Of a stretch of 64,000 nt of DNA, positions 23,734 to 31,703 are shown one piece after another. Source of the DNA: Tepidanaerobacteraceae bacterium (GTDB lineage Bacteria; Bacillota; Thermosediminibacteria; Thermosediminibacterales; Tepidanaerobacteraceae). Made by a program: the position numbers and the translations under genes. Every line of letters starts with the position of its first letter. The stretch's first letter is position 1. The notes under the pieces are model-generated. The model saw only the letters and a program-made list of their open reading frames with translations. It was not told where the DNA came from and ran no database searches. The DNA is taken from assembly GCA_024655905.1 (NCBI GenBank), contig JANLFP010000006.1, positions 310 through 64,309 of the forward strand, written 5' to 3'.

Positions 23734-23828
23734 ATGCATCCCTTAAATCAATTTTCTTTTTTATATAAATTATTGTATTACATCGCGAGTCAAATTACAA
23801 GGCAAGTTTAAAAGTGATCCCTAAGCAC

Positions 23829-23851
23829 AAAAAAAAAGCGCCGGAGCGCCG
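23829..23851 (-). terminator. Terminator of ribU
   Basis: Minus-strand GGCGCTCCGGCGC hairpin followed by nine T, about 20 bp after the ribU stop. Confidence 0.75.
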
Positions 23852-23872
23852 AAAGAAACGTTTTCTCACCTG

Positions 23873-24487
23873 TTATCTATGCAGCAGGGGTGAAAGCCTT
23901 TTATAAATCAGGGCTGTTGCAATGGTGAGAAGTATCCCCTTGATAATGTTGAACGGCAAAATGCCGTAAACCACGAGGGTCTTTAAGTCAATAATCCTTG
24001 CATTGGCCTGGCTGCCCATTGCAATAACCGCCTGGGTAGGTATGTTCAGGATTTTCTGGTAAAGCGGCACAATGCAGAAGTAATTTGCTATGGACATGCC
24101 CGCGGCCATTATGACGGTCCCGGCCAGAAGGCCGATTATTGCGGTCTTCTTGCTCTTATGCGCCGAATATATCATAGATGCCGGCGCCACAAGCAGTATA
24201 CCGGTCAAAAGATTGGCCGCCTCTCCGATGAAAGCCGTCTGGCTTTTGAAGAGATGCAGGAAGTTTTTGACAACTTCCACCATGATGCCCGCCCAGGGCC
24301 CCATTGAAAATCCTGCCAGCAAGGCGGGGACATCGCTGAAGTCTATCTTCAAAAAGGCGGCAAACATGGGCAGAGGAAATTCAGCAAACATGATTATAAA
24401 AGCCAGTACTCCAAGAACTGCTATCTTTGTCATGTTTCTGGTCTGATAGATTTCGCTTTTAAAGGTTTTTTGATTGACTGCCGTCAT
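23873..24487 (-). CDS. ribU: Riboflavin ECF transporter S component RibU
   Basis: A 204-aa, six-helix membrane protein. KIDFSDVPALLAGFSMGPWAGIMVEVVKNFLH is the RibU-type substrate loop and helix. An FMN riboswitch directly upstream confirms the substrate class. It needs an energising ECF-T/A module encoded elsewhere. AAGGAGGATACTT precedes the ATG. A REP palindrome sits between the riboswitch terminator and the gene. Confidence 0.9.
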   Translation of the reverse strand: MTAVNQKTFKSEIYQTRNMTKIAVLGVLAFIIMFAEFPLPMFAAFLKIDFSDVPALLAGFSMGPWAGIMVEVVKNFLHLFKSQTAFIGEAANLLTGILLVAPASMIYSAHKSKKTAIIGLLAGTVIMAAGMSIANYFCIVPLYQKILNIPTQAVIAMGSQANARIIDLKTLVVYGILPFNIIKGILLTIATALIYKRLSPLLHR

Positions 24488-24517
24488 AAGTATCCTCCTT
24501 GCAGATTTGGATTTTAG

Positions 24518-24544
24518 TGAGTCAGGGAACGGTTCCTCGACTCA
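24518..24544. repeat. REP-like palindrome, type A, copy 8
   Basis: 27-bp variant (GGGAACGGTTCC core, itself nearly palindromic), located in the ribU leader between the riboswitch terminator and the ribosome site. Confidence 0.75.
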
Positions 24545-24560
24545 ACTGACTCGCTTTCGC

Positions 24561-24588
24561 AAAAATAAAACCCTGGAAAACTCCAGGG
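24561..24588 (-). terminator. Riboswitch-controlled attenuator before ribU
   Basis: Minus-strand CCCTGGA/TCCAGGG hairpin (24571-24588) followed by TTTTATTTTT. It lies about 20 nt after the FMN aptamer and is the expected expression platform. Confidence 0.85.
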
Positions 24589-24608
24589 CAACAAGCGCAA
24601 TAATAATA

Positions 24609-24731
24609 CACCTTCTTTCATCCAGACTTTACTGTCGGCTCCGGCTTATACCGGATCGGCTCCCTGGGGAGTTCGCGGGCTCGCCTTTTTGGCTTACCGC
24701 CGGTCGGGAATTGCACCCTGCCCTGAAGGTT
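24609..24731 (-). ncRNA. FMN riboswitch (RFN element)
   Basis: On the minus strand the conserved FMN aptamer blocks are all present in order: CTTCAGGGCAGGGTG, ATTCCCGACCGGCGGTA, GCGAGCCCGCGA, GGAGCCGA and ACAGTAAAGTCTGGATG, ending in GAAAGAAGG. FMN binding should favour the downstream terminator and shut off riboflavin import. Confidence 0.95.
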
Positions 24732-24750
24732 TTAAAAAATATTTTATTCA

Positions 24751-24804
24751 ATTCGATATCATGATATCGAATATTATATTAGCACGTTTTGGCCAGACTT
24801 TCAA
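24751..24804 (-). promoter_or_regulatory. ribU promoter with a 22-bp palindrome at the start site
   Basis: On the minus strand TTGAAA (24799-24804), 17-nt spacer, TAATAT (24776-24781). Immediately downstream, 24751-24772 is a perfect 22-bp palindrome centred on CATG (half-site ATTCGATATCA), covering about -3 to +19. It could bind a repressor in addition to the riboswitch. Confidence 0.55.
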
Positions 24805-25027
24805 TACCTTTTTTCAATAATTTCTGCACTGATTTTTGAAACCATAAAAGAGGCCATCGCGGCCATTATTGGATGCCCAGATGCTCTTTTAAGGTTGATT
24901 GAAGCAATTGAGAGAAACCAAAGGAGTTTCATTCACTGCCTGCTTTTCAATGCTATTAATGCGTGCCAATAGATTATGAAAAAATATTTTGGGGTCGATA
25001 GGCGGCATGCTGATAAAAATACCGCAA
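24805..25027. other. Intergenic stretch, no firm gene
   Basis: A short plus-strand open frame (about 24830-24974) reads ETIKEAIAAIIGC...LLRLIEAIERNQRSF with no ATG and no ribosome site. It might be the tail of a lost gene. Otherwise nothing is seen. Confidence 0.25.
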
Positions 25028-26191
25028 TCATTTTTCAGCGCTATATGCCACTTGACCGTCGATTATCACTATGGATGGCCTGGACTTTATATCCAGCGGA
25101 TGGCCATCCCAGATTACCACATCCGCATCCTTGCCCTTCTCAAGGCTTCCCACTCTGTCGGCAATGCCTATTATTTCCGCGGCGTTGATGGTAATGGCCC
25201 TGAGCGCATCTTCTTCCTTCATGCCCTCTTTCACCGCCAGTGCGGCGCAAACCGGCAGGTACTGGATGGGTATTACCGGATGGTCGGTCATTATTGCCAC
25301 TTTTACTCCCTTTCTCGCCAGGATGCCGGGGGTGTTGAAGCTCAAATCCTTGAGCTCCACCTTGGAGCGGGATGTCAGCGAAGGCCCCACCACCGCCGGA
25401 ATCTTCGCTTCTGCCAGCTCGTCAGCAATGAGGTGGCCTTCGGTGCAATGCTCTATTACTATGTCCACGTCAAACTCCCGGGCAATGCGTATGGCTGTAA
25501 GTATGTCATCGGCCCGGTGAGCGTGGGCCCTGAGCGGAATTTTTCTGTCCAGAACATCGCACAGGATTTCCATTTTGAGATCCCGTTCCACGACTTTGTC
25601 GGGATCTTTTGCATCCTTTTGTATTTTTTTCCTGTAGTTTTGCGCCTTCACCAGCGTTTCCCTCAAGAGGGCGGCGGTTGCCATCCTGGTGGAAGGCATT
25701 TTTTTCTGCTGTCCGTAGACCCTCTTTGGGTTTTCTCCAAAGGCCACTTTTAGGCCGGCGGGAGCTCTTACCGCCATCTTATCTATAACCTTGCCGCAGG
25801 TTTTGAGGGCAATGGACTGGCCCCCTATGACGTTGGCGCTGCCGGGGCCGGTGAACGCACAGGTGATGCCTCCCCTGACCGCGTCTTCGAAGGCTTTGTC
25901 CGCGGGATTTACCGCATCGATGGCTCGAAGCTGCGGTGTCACAGGGTCGGTCCACTCATTGCCGTCCTCCCCCGTTTCCCCCACCGCTTCTTCAAATATT
26001 CCGACATGGCTGTGGGCGTCTATGAATCCCGGAAATACGAATTTTCCCGAGGCATCGATGATCTCGGCGCCTTTGGGGGGCTTGAGGTTTTCTCCCACAT
26101 CCGATATTTTGCCGCCGTCGATTATGACGGTGCCTTTCTCCAGAACGCTTCCGGACATTGTATATACTTTACCGCCAAGAATAGCCAACAT
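25028..26191 (-). CDS. Metal-dependent amidohydrolase (imidazolonepropionase-like)
   Basis: A 387-aa amidohydrolase-superfamily enzyme. FPGFIDAHSHVG (about 55-66) gives the HxH metal pair, RAHAHRADDI the third His, IEHCTEGH the fourth and MTDHPVIP the catalytic Asp. The N-terminal beta-sandwich (LGGKVYTMSGSVLEKGTVIIDGGKISDVG) and C-terminal ADVVIWDGHPLD are typical of the imidazolonepropionase-like/adenine-deaminase-like branch. The ATG at 26189-26191 follows GAGGAGAG. It is likely co-transcribed after the M55 peptidase gene 29 bp upstream, hinting at a role in processing peptide- or amide-derived compounds. Confidence 0.85.
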   Translation of the reverse strand: MLAILGGKVYTMSGSVLEKGTVIIDGGKISDVGENLKPPKGAEIIDASGKFVFPGFIDAHSHVGIFEEAVGETGEDGNEWTDPVTPQLRAIDAVNPADKAFEDAVRGGITCAFTGPGSANVIGGQSIALKTCGKVIDKMAVRAPAGLKVAFGENPKRVYGQQKKMPSTRMATAALLRETLVKAQNYRKKIQKDAKDPDKVVERDLKMEILCDVLDRKIPLRAHAHRADDILTAIRIAREFDVDIVIEHCTEGHLIADELAEAKIPAVVGPSLTSRSKVELKDLSFNTPGILARKGVKVAIMTDHPVIPIQYLPVCAALAVKEGMKEEDALRAITINAAEIIGIADRVGSLEKGKDADVVIWDGHPLDIKSRPSIVIIDGQVAYSAEK

Positions 26192-26220
26192 ATGAAATCT
26201 CTCCTCGCACATGTATTTTT

Positions 26221-27039
26221 CTATCTTATGCCGGATGACAGCGCTAGCATGACCCTGAACACCTTGAAGGCGTCCATATAGTCTCTGGCGGTGTGCACCA
26301 CCGTTCGCCCATCTTTTCTGGATGTCCCAGGTATCAGAAGGGCCATGTCCGCCATGCCGGAAATCGAAAAACTGACTTCCAGTTCTACAGGGCCCTTTTC
26401 CACGGTGGGCTTGAAGGATTTAAGATTCTTCACCGCTTCGGCCACTCCCGCCCTGAGCCTTTCTTTCACCACGTCGAATGGATAAATGACTGCCGCATTG
26501 CGCCCCACGGCCGATTTTACCTCCACTCCCACCGGGTTGTTAAGTTCCTCCTTTGCACAGGCAACGGCGTTCTGATCTCCGGATATAAAAGCCACAGGCA
26601 CGCCGAACCATCCCGCGAGTCTTCCGTTTAGACCGGCTTCGCTCATGGGTTTGCCGTTGATCTTCGCGCTCAGCACCCTGAAGGCATATGTATGGTCAAT
26701 CACCGCACAAGCTGTACCCGCTCTGGCATGGTAGCCCACGAAAAATGCGGCGTCAAAGCTCTCATCTATGCCCTGCATCATGCTCAACGGTTTGGGGCTT
26801 CCGCTGATGAGCACGGCCCTTCGGTTAAGTTCCTCAATCAGGATATTGTCCATATTATCGTGTGAATCGTTGACAACTATCTCCGAAGCGCCGCATTCCA
26901 GGGCGGCATCCACCACGGCATTGACCTCTCTCGTCATCATTCGCCTAGCCCTTTCATAGTCTCTGGCGCCTGGCTCTATCTGCTCCATCGAAACCACGCC
27001 CGAAATGCCTTCCATATCGGCTGAAATAAAGATTTTCAA
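26221..27039 (-). CDS. M55-family D-aminopeptidase (DppA-like)
   Basis: A 272-aa zinc peptidase of the DppA family that releases D-amino acids from peptides such as D-Ala-D-Ala. The ISADMEGISG opening holds the Asp/Glu zinc ligands, and VVNDSHDNMDN, FVGYHARAGT and ISGDQNAV carry the remaining conserved residues. GGAGGTCATATCC lies upstream. Together with the neighbouring amidohydrolase and the PuuD-like amidase it forms a small amide-degrading group on the same strand. Confidence 0.9.
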   Translation of the reverse strand: MKIFISADMEGISGVVSMEQIEPGARDYERARRMMTREVNAVVDAALECGASEIVVNDSHDNMDNILIEELNRRAVLISGSPKPLSMMQGIDESFDAAFFVGYHARAGTACAVIDHTYAFRVLSAKINGKPMSEAGLNGRLAGWFGVPVAFISGDQNAVACAKEELNNPVGVEVKSAVGRNAAVIYPFDVVKERLRAGVAEAVKNLKSFKPTVEKGPVELEVSFSISGMADMALLIPGTSRKDGRTVVHTARDYMDAFKVFRVMLALSSGIR

Positions 27040-27221
27040 GGATATGACCTCCTTCTATATTTTTCTAATTTTCCAGATATGTTCAATCGTCTTGCGGCAG
27101 GGTGATCCTCGCAAGAAACGCTGAATGCGGTATTTCTGCCATCATAAATTGAAGATGCGCCATGCTTTTTTTGTAAGTGCAGCGCAAATTCCGGGAAATA
27201 ATGCAGCATGCCGACAAGGCC

Positions 27222-27944
27222 TTAATGCTCCACGCCGCACGAGGCAGCTTCTACGAAATGCCGGAAAAGCCCGAACTGCAGGGCATCCTTCTGCCACATT
27301 TCCTCGGGATGCCACTGGACTCCTATGCAGAAAACATTCCTGTCTTTCGCCTCGACGGCTTCAATAACCCCATCTCTTGCCACCGCCACCACTGCAAAAT
27401 CGGGAGCGATGTCCTTCACGGATTGATGATGGAAGCTGTTGACCCGGACTCGGCTCTTCTCGAATATTTTGAACAGGCGGGAGTCTTCGCATATTATCTC
27501 CACCTCATGGCTGGCATGCCAGCCGGGAGCATCCTGCCAGTGTTTCAGCGGCTTTTTTATCTGTGACGGAATATCCTGGTATATGCTGCCTCCCAGCGCT
27601 ATATTCAGAAGCTGTATTCCCCTGCAGATGCCCATCGCGGGTTTTCCCAGCCGCAGGCACTCCCTTGCGAGAAATATCTCGGCTTCGTCCCTTTCCGGGC
27701 TTATTTTGCCCAGCTTGATGTGGGGTTCTTCGTGAAAATAAGATGGGTCCACATCTGGACCCCCGGAAAAGATGATGCCGTTCATGCGCTCCAAAAGCGC
27801 GCGAAGACGGCCGCTGTCGCCAAGAGGCAGAATCGGCACGGGTATCCCCCCCGCCCGTTCCACAGCCCCGAAATAACTGCCGCTCAGGCAGGCTTTGTTT
27901 TTTTCACTGTCAAAAGAAACAGTAATGCCGATTAAAGGCTGCAA
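27222..27944 (-). CDS. Gamma-glutamyl-gamma-aminobutyrate hydrolase family (peptidase C26, PuuD-like)
   Basis: A 240-aa class-I glutamine-amidotransferase-like hydrolase. GPDVDPSYFHEEPH, PAMGICRGIQLLNIALGGS with the nucleophile Cys, and GVQWHPEEM with the catalytic His-x-Glu form the triad. Family members cleave gamma-glutamyl amides, for example in putrescine degradation. No other puu genes are adjacent, so the natural substrate is open. Confidence 0.88.
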   Translation of the reverse strand: MQPLIGITVSFDSEKNKACLSGSYFGAVERAGGIPVPILPLGDSGRLRALLERMNGIIFSGGPDVDPSYFHEEPHIKLGKISPERDEAEIFLARECLRLGKPAMGICRGIQLLNIALGGSIYQDIPSQIKKPLKHWQDAPGWHASHEVEIICEDSRLFKIFEKSRVRVNSFHHQSVKDIAPDFAVVAVARDGVIEAVEAKDRNVFCIGVQWHPEEMWQKDALQFGLFRHFVEAASCGVEH

Positions 27945-27977
27945 GATTTTTTATCCCCTTTCCCGCTGCGTGATTAA

Positions 27978-29180
27978 TTACGGCAGCGCCTTTGCCGCTG
28001 CTTTCGCCACTTTGGGGTCGAACTGGCTGCCTGAATTTTTTTCTATTACTTCTTTGGCCTCGGCAAAACTCCTCTGACTCTGGTATGGCCTGACAGAAGT
28101 CATGGCGTCGTAAGCATCGGCTACCGCCATAATTCTTGCGCCGAATGGTATTGCTTCTCCTGACAGGCCATCGGGGTACCCGGCTCCGTCGTAGCGCTCG
28201 TGGTGTCCCCCGGCGATGACCACCAGATCCTTCAGCAAAGTAACCATGCTCATTATCTCCATAGTATAAACGGGATGCCTCTTCATGAGCTTGAATTCGT
28301 CCAGCGTGAGGCGGCCGGGTTTGTCCAGTATGCTTTTTGGGACAGCCACCTTTCCCGCATCGTGGAGGTACCCGGCCACTTTAAGCCTCTTTGCTTCTTC
28401 TTCCTTAAGGCCAAGAGCTTTTGCCAGCATGTATGTATATTCTGCCACGCGCTCCGAGTGTCCCGCGGTATAGCTGTGCTTGGCGTCGATCACCTTGGCG
28501 AACACCCTGATGATGTCATCGGCTTGCGACCGATTTGGATTATTATCAATCAGGGGCAGCTCTTTTGTAATATTCAAGACTTTTTCGGAGATTTTTTTCT
28601 CATCCATGACTTCATTGAAAAAATCGCCTTCTTCAAGGGTCGTTACCATCAATTCGTATATTAAATCTGAGTATTCGACGCCCCGCCGCGCGGAAAGCGA
28701 TGTCTTCATGCCGTCCAGGCTGAGGGGAGGCCTGACCCGGGCAAGAATGTCAAAGGTATCGCATATCCTGAGTATCTGCCCGCCCAGATTAATGTTGTTT
28801 CCGGCAAGCCCCCTGGGATAGCCGCTGCCATCCCACTGCTCGTGGTGATCCATTATCATGTCGGCTGCAATAACGAGCGGGCTTATCTGCCTCACTATCT
28901 GGGCGCTTTTTTCCGGATGGGAAAAAAGTATGGGATTGGCAAAATGTTCTTTGATGTCGGTGTAGTGGACCACATGCTCCGGCAGAGAAATGGCTCCTAT
29001 GTCATGCAGGAGCCCAGCATAAAAAATCTGGGCCCGATATTCGGGAAGTATTTTTTGTGCGAGTTTCTCTGCCAGTATGCCCACCCGCCACGCATGAAAC
29101 AGCTTTCTGTTTTCATCCAAATCCATCATCAGTGAAAGGGCATAAATCAATTCTGAAAAGAAGCGTGATTTGTCTTCCAT
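27978..29180 (-). CDS. Protein with two HD-GYP domains
   Basis: A 400-aa protein composed of two HD-GYP modules, a class that includes cyclic-di-GMP phosphodiesterases. The first has GLLHDIGAISLPEH and DHHEQWDGSGYPRGL, the second GYLHDAGKVAVPKS and HHERYDGAGYPDGL, so both HD and GYP motifs are retained in both copies. No receiver or membrane domain is present. The ATG at 29178-29180 has GGAGGAATGAT upstream. Confidence 0.88.
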   Translation of the reverse strand: MEDKSRFFSELIYALSLMMDLDENRKLFHAWRVGILAEKLAQKILPEYRAQIFYAGLLHDIGAISLPEHVVHYTDIKEHFANPILFSHPEKSAQIVRQISPLVIAADMIMDHHEQWDGSGYPRGLAGNNINLGGQILRICDTFDILARVRPPLSLDGMKTSLSARRGVEYSDLIYELMVTTLEEGDFFNEVMDEKKISEKVLNITKELPLIDNNPNRSQADDIIRVFAKVIDAKHSYTAGHSERVAEYTYMLAKALGLKEEEAKRLKVAGYLHDAGKVAVPKSILDKPGRLTLDEFKLMKRHPVYTMEIMSMVTLLKDLVVIAGGHHERYDGAGYPDGLSGEAIPFGARIMAVADAYDAMTSVRPYQSQRSFAEAKEVIEKNSGSQFDPKVAKAAAKALP

Positions 29181-29334
29181 ATCATTCCTCCATATGTTTT
29201 TGCAAAAAGCTGCGGCGAGATTTTTGCATAAGTTTTTCAAATTATGGGATATATAAATATATATTCTAAATCAATTGAAGTAATCCTTCTTTTTTTTTAT
29301 AAAATTTATAAAGGCATTCTGCATTTCTATAAGA

Positions 29335-29367
29335 TGAAAAAAACTTCGGTTTTTACCCGAAGTTTTT
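29335..29367. terminator. Bidirectional terminator
   Basis: AAAAAAACTTCGG (before) and CCGAAGTTTTT (after) form an 8-10 bp stem with A- and T-runs on both sides. It ends the minus-strand ndo/TM1266-like operon. Confidence 0.8.
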
Positions 29368-29375
29368 GCATGTTT

Positions 29376-29615
29376 TTATATTCTCATATAGGAAACGCTT
29401 ACACCGCCTATGGCCGTCAATTCTTTTGAAAATTCCTCGGCTTCTTCTGCAGAGGCCTTCATGTAAAGGGTTATTATCCCGTCCTCTTTGGCCGGGTCCG
29501 GCAGCCCCATCCTGCACATTATCTTGTCGCCGTGCCTGGTGAGCACTTCCTGCACCCTGGGCGCCGTATCAACCCTATGGTCCAGGCGCAGACCCACGAT
29601 TGTCAGGTGTTCCAT
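29376..29615 (-). CDS. TM1266-like ACT-domain regulator (iron-only hydrogenase system regulator type)
   Basis: A 79-aa ferredoxin-fold protein: MEHLTIVGLRLDHRVDTAPRVQEVLTRHG, then CRMGLPDP and DGIITLYMKA, matching the small TM1266 (PF21699-type) family often near hydrogenase genes. No DNA-binding domain is evident, so the regulator name is by family only. GGGAGGTGAAGCG precedes the ATG. It is last in the acpS-nnr-alr-ndoAI-ndoA string. Confidence 0.7.
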   Translation of the reverse strand: MEHLTIVGLRLDHRVDTAPRVQEVLTRHGDKIMCRMGLPDPAKEDGIITLYMKASAEEAEEFSKELTAIGGVSVSYMRI

Positions 29616-29633
29616 CGCTTCACCTCCCCGCAA

Positions 29634-29984
29634 TTAAAATTCCGCAAGGCCAAGGCTTATCTTCAGGGCTTCATCCACTTTGACCATGATATCCTGGTCG
29701 AGAAATGTTATTTTTTCCTTGAGCCTTCTTTTATCTATGGTCCTCAACTGCTCCAGCAGAATGACGGAATCTTTTTCCAGGCCAAAATCCTCATGGGAAA
29801 GCTCGACATGAGTGGGCAGTTTGGCTTTGTCAATCTGGGAAGTTATGGCAGCAATAATAACAGTGGGGCTGTACTTATTCCCCACATCATTCTGAACTAC
29901 AAGCACCGGTCTTATTCCACCCTGCTCCGAGCCGACCACCGGGTTTAAATCGGCATAGTACACATCCCCTCGCCTTACAAGCAC
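29634..29984 (-). CDS. ndoA: Endoribonuclease EndoA (MazF/PemK toxin)
   Basis: A 116-aa MazF-family RNase that cuts mRNA at specific short sites. [31 protein letters not shown] and [16 protein letters not shown] are highly conserved with Bacillus EndoA. A GTG start at 29982-29984 gives exactly the usual length and begins at the conserved VLVRRGDVY. The longer upstream frame overlaps the antitoxin gene. The alr-ndoAI-ndoA arrangement is the standard Firmicute one. Confidence 0.92.
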   Translation of the reverse strand: MLVRRGDVYYADLNPVVGSEQGGIRPVLVVQNDVGNKYSPTVIIAAITSQIDKAKLPTHVELSHEDFGLEKDSVILLEQLRTIDKRRLKEKITFLDQDIMVKVDEALKISLGLAEF

Positions 29985-29985
29985 A

Positions 29986-30261
29986 TTATTCACACTCCGA
30001 AAGTCTTGTTTCATATAGCACAAAATCCTTCAAGTCTTCGTATATTCCCATTTCGGACAATTTGACGTTTAGTTCGGCCATCTGAACGTAGCCGGTCTTC
30101 AATTGCTCCCTCACCCTTATCTTTTCCCTCTCTCTTATATATAATCGCATGGCATCACGAATAAACTCGCTGCGGTTTTTATTTTCAAGAGCCACAATAC
30201 CGTCCACTTCTTCCAGCAAATTATTGGGCAGACTTACTATAATTTTCTTCAAGTCGGCCAC
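29986..30261 (-). CDS. ndoAI: Antitoxin EndoAI (ribbon-helix-helix)
   Basis: A 91-aa RHH antitoxin: [38 protein letters not shown] is the MetJ/Arc-type DNA-binding fold. The C-terminal 40 residues would wrap the toxin. Its stop lies one base before the EndoA GTG. Confidence 0.9.
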   Translation of the reverse strand: MADLKKIIVSLPNNLLEEVDGIVALENKNRSEFIRDAMRLYIREREKIRVREQLKTGYVQMAELNVKLSEMGIYEDLKDFVLYETRLSECE

Positions 30262-30351
30262 ACCGGCACCCCCTAACGAATTTCAGAACGCACACAAGTA
30301 TATATTTCATTATATATAAGTCAATATAATTATGTCAATCGAACAAGAAAA

Positions 30352-31533
30352 TTATACCTGTTCTGCCAGCAGATTTTTGATTTTTATAATTTTGCCATTT
30401 CTGAGGTACACCCTGGGAACACGCCGCGCCACGGCGCAGACAACTTCGTAATTGATCGTGCCCATTATTCCCGCTATTTCATCCGCCGTCACCGTCGATT
30501 CGCCGGTTCCCCCAAAAAGGAGGACATCTTCTTCGGGCTTTACTTCCCCTTCGATATCCGTAACGTCCACCATGCACTGGTCCATGCATACCCTTCCAAC
30601 TACCGGAGCCCGACGGCCTTTCACAATCACATGCGCCTTCGAGGATAAAAGCCGCGAGTAACCGTCGGCGTATCCGACGGGCAGCGTGGCTATGACGCTC
30701 TTTCTTTTTGTTACAAAAGTGCCGCCATAGCTTATTGCTCTGCCTGCTTCCAGTTCCTTTACGTGGGAAACCCGGGTCTTCAGCGCCATAACGGGTCTGA
30801 GGTCTATCCTGCTTCTGTCCACTTCGTCGGATGGGTAGAGCCCGTAGAGGATTATGCCCGGGCGCACCATGTCCAGGTGGGTATTGGGGAGTTCCATGAT
30901 GGCGGCGCTGTTGGCCGCATGTTTTATGGGAATTCTGCACCCGGCCTTTTCCAGCTCCTCTGCCGCCGCCATGTATTTTTCAAACTGTTCGTTGGTGAAA
31001 GATTTATCCTTCTCATCTGCTTTGGAAAAATGGGTAAACATGCCTTCCACTTCAAGGCCGTCCATAAAAAACAGTTTCTTTATATCTTCTATGGAAGAGC
31101 GATCTGCCTGGAATCCTATGCGGCTCATGCCGGTATCCAGCTTGATGTGGACTTTCGCCTTTTTGCCCCGTTCTCGGGCCTCCTTTGAAAGCTTTTGAGC
31201 TGATTCCAGGCTGTATATGGTCTGAGTAATATCATGCTCTATTATTTTATCAAATTGCCCGTCGGGTGTAAAACCCAAAATAAGGATGGGAGCTTTTATG
31301 CCCGCCCGCCGGAGCTGGAGCGCTTCGTCCAGCAAAGCCACCGCAAGATATGAAGCTCCGCAGAAAAGGGCCGTTTCGGCCACTTCCACAGCCCCGTGCC
31401 CGTATCCATCGGCTTTTACCACTGCGCAGATCCCGGCTCGGGGATGGGCAACCCTTCTTATTTCATTCAGATTGTGCTCCAGATTGTCAAGGTTTATTTC
31501 GGCTCTGGTTGGCCGAAGGTGCGCAAGATCCAT
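30352..31533 (-). CDS. alr: Alanine racemase
   Basis: A 393-aa PLP enzyme interconverting L- and D-alanine for peptidoglycan. AVVKADGYGHGA holds the PLP lysine (K40), the GRAISYGGTF region holds the catalytic Tyr of the other subunit's active site, and HLDMVRPGIILYGLYP and GRVCMDQCMVDVT are typical. The ATG at 31531-31533 has AAAGGAGC upstream; the open frame extends 5' but is non-coding there. Confidence 0.95.
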   Translation of the reverse strand: MDLAHLRPTRAEINLDNLEHNLNEIRRVAHPRAGICAVVKADGYGHGAVEVAETALFCGASYLAVALLDEALQLRRAGIKAPILILGFTPDGQFDKIIEHDITQTIYSLESAQKLSKEARERGKKAKVHIKLDTGMSRIGFQADRSSIEDIKKLFFMDGLEVEGMFTHFSKADEKDKSFTNEQFEKYMAAAEELEKAGCRIPIKHAANSAAIMELPNTHLDMVRPGIILYGLYPSDEVDRSRIDLRPVMALKTRVSHVKELEAGRAISYGGTFVTKRKSVIATLPVGYADGYSRLLSSKAHVIVKGRRAPVVGRVCMDQCMVDVTDIEGEVKPEEDVLLFGGTGESTVTADEIAGIMGTINYEVVCAVARRVPRVYLRNGKIIKIKNLLAEQV

Positions 31534-31554
31534 GGGATACGCTCCTTTCAAATT

Positions 31555-31650
31555 TCCTGTGAGGCAAACTTGCCTAGCATCGGCTCGTTTCGGACCGGCT
31601 TGCGAAAGTACAGCTATCCCACCATGCCGGGTATGTTTCCGATGCTGAAG
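31555..31650 (-). other. Possible structured leader of alr
   Basis: On the minus strand AGCATCGG (31639-31646) pairs perfectly with CCGATGCT (31576-31583), enclosing about 55 nt that contain further complementary pieces (TACCC/GGGATA, CCGGC/GCCGG). It resembles a three-way junction but matches no riboswitch that I recognise. Confidence 0.35.
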
Positions 31651-31703
31651 AAGCCGCCCGCTAGAAACCACTTTCACCATCTTTAAATAATCATATTGAA
31701 TAG

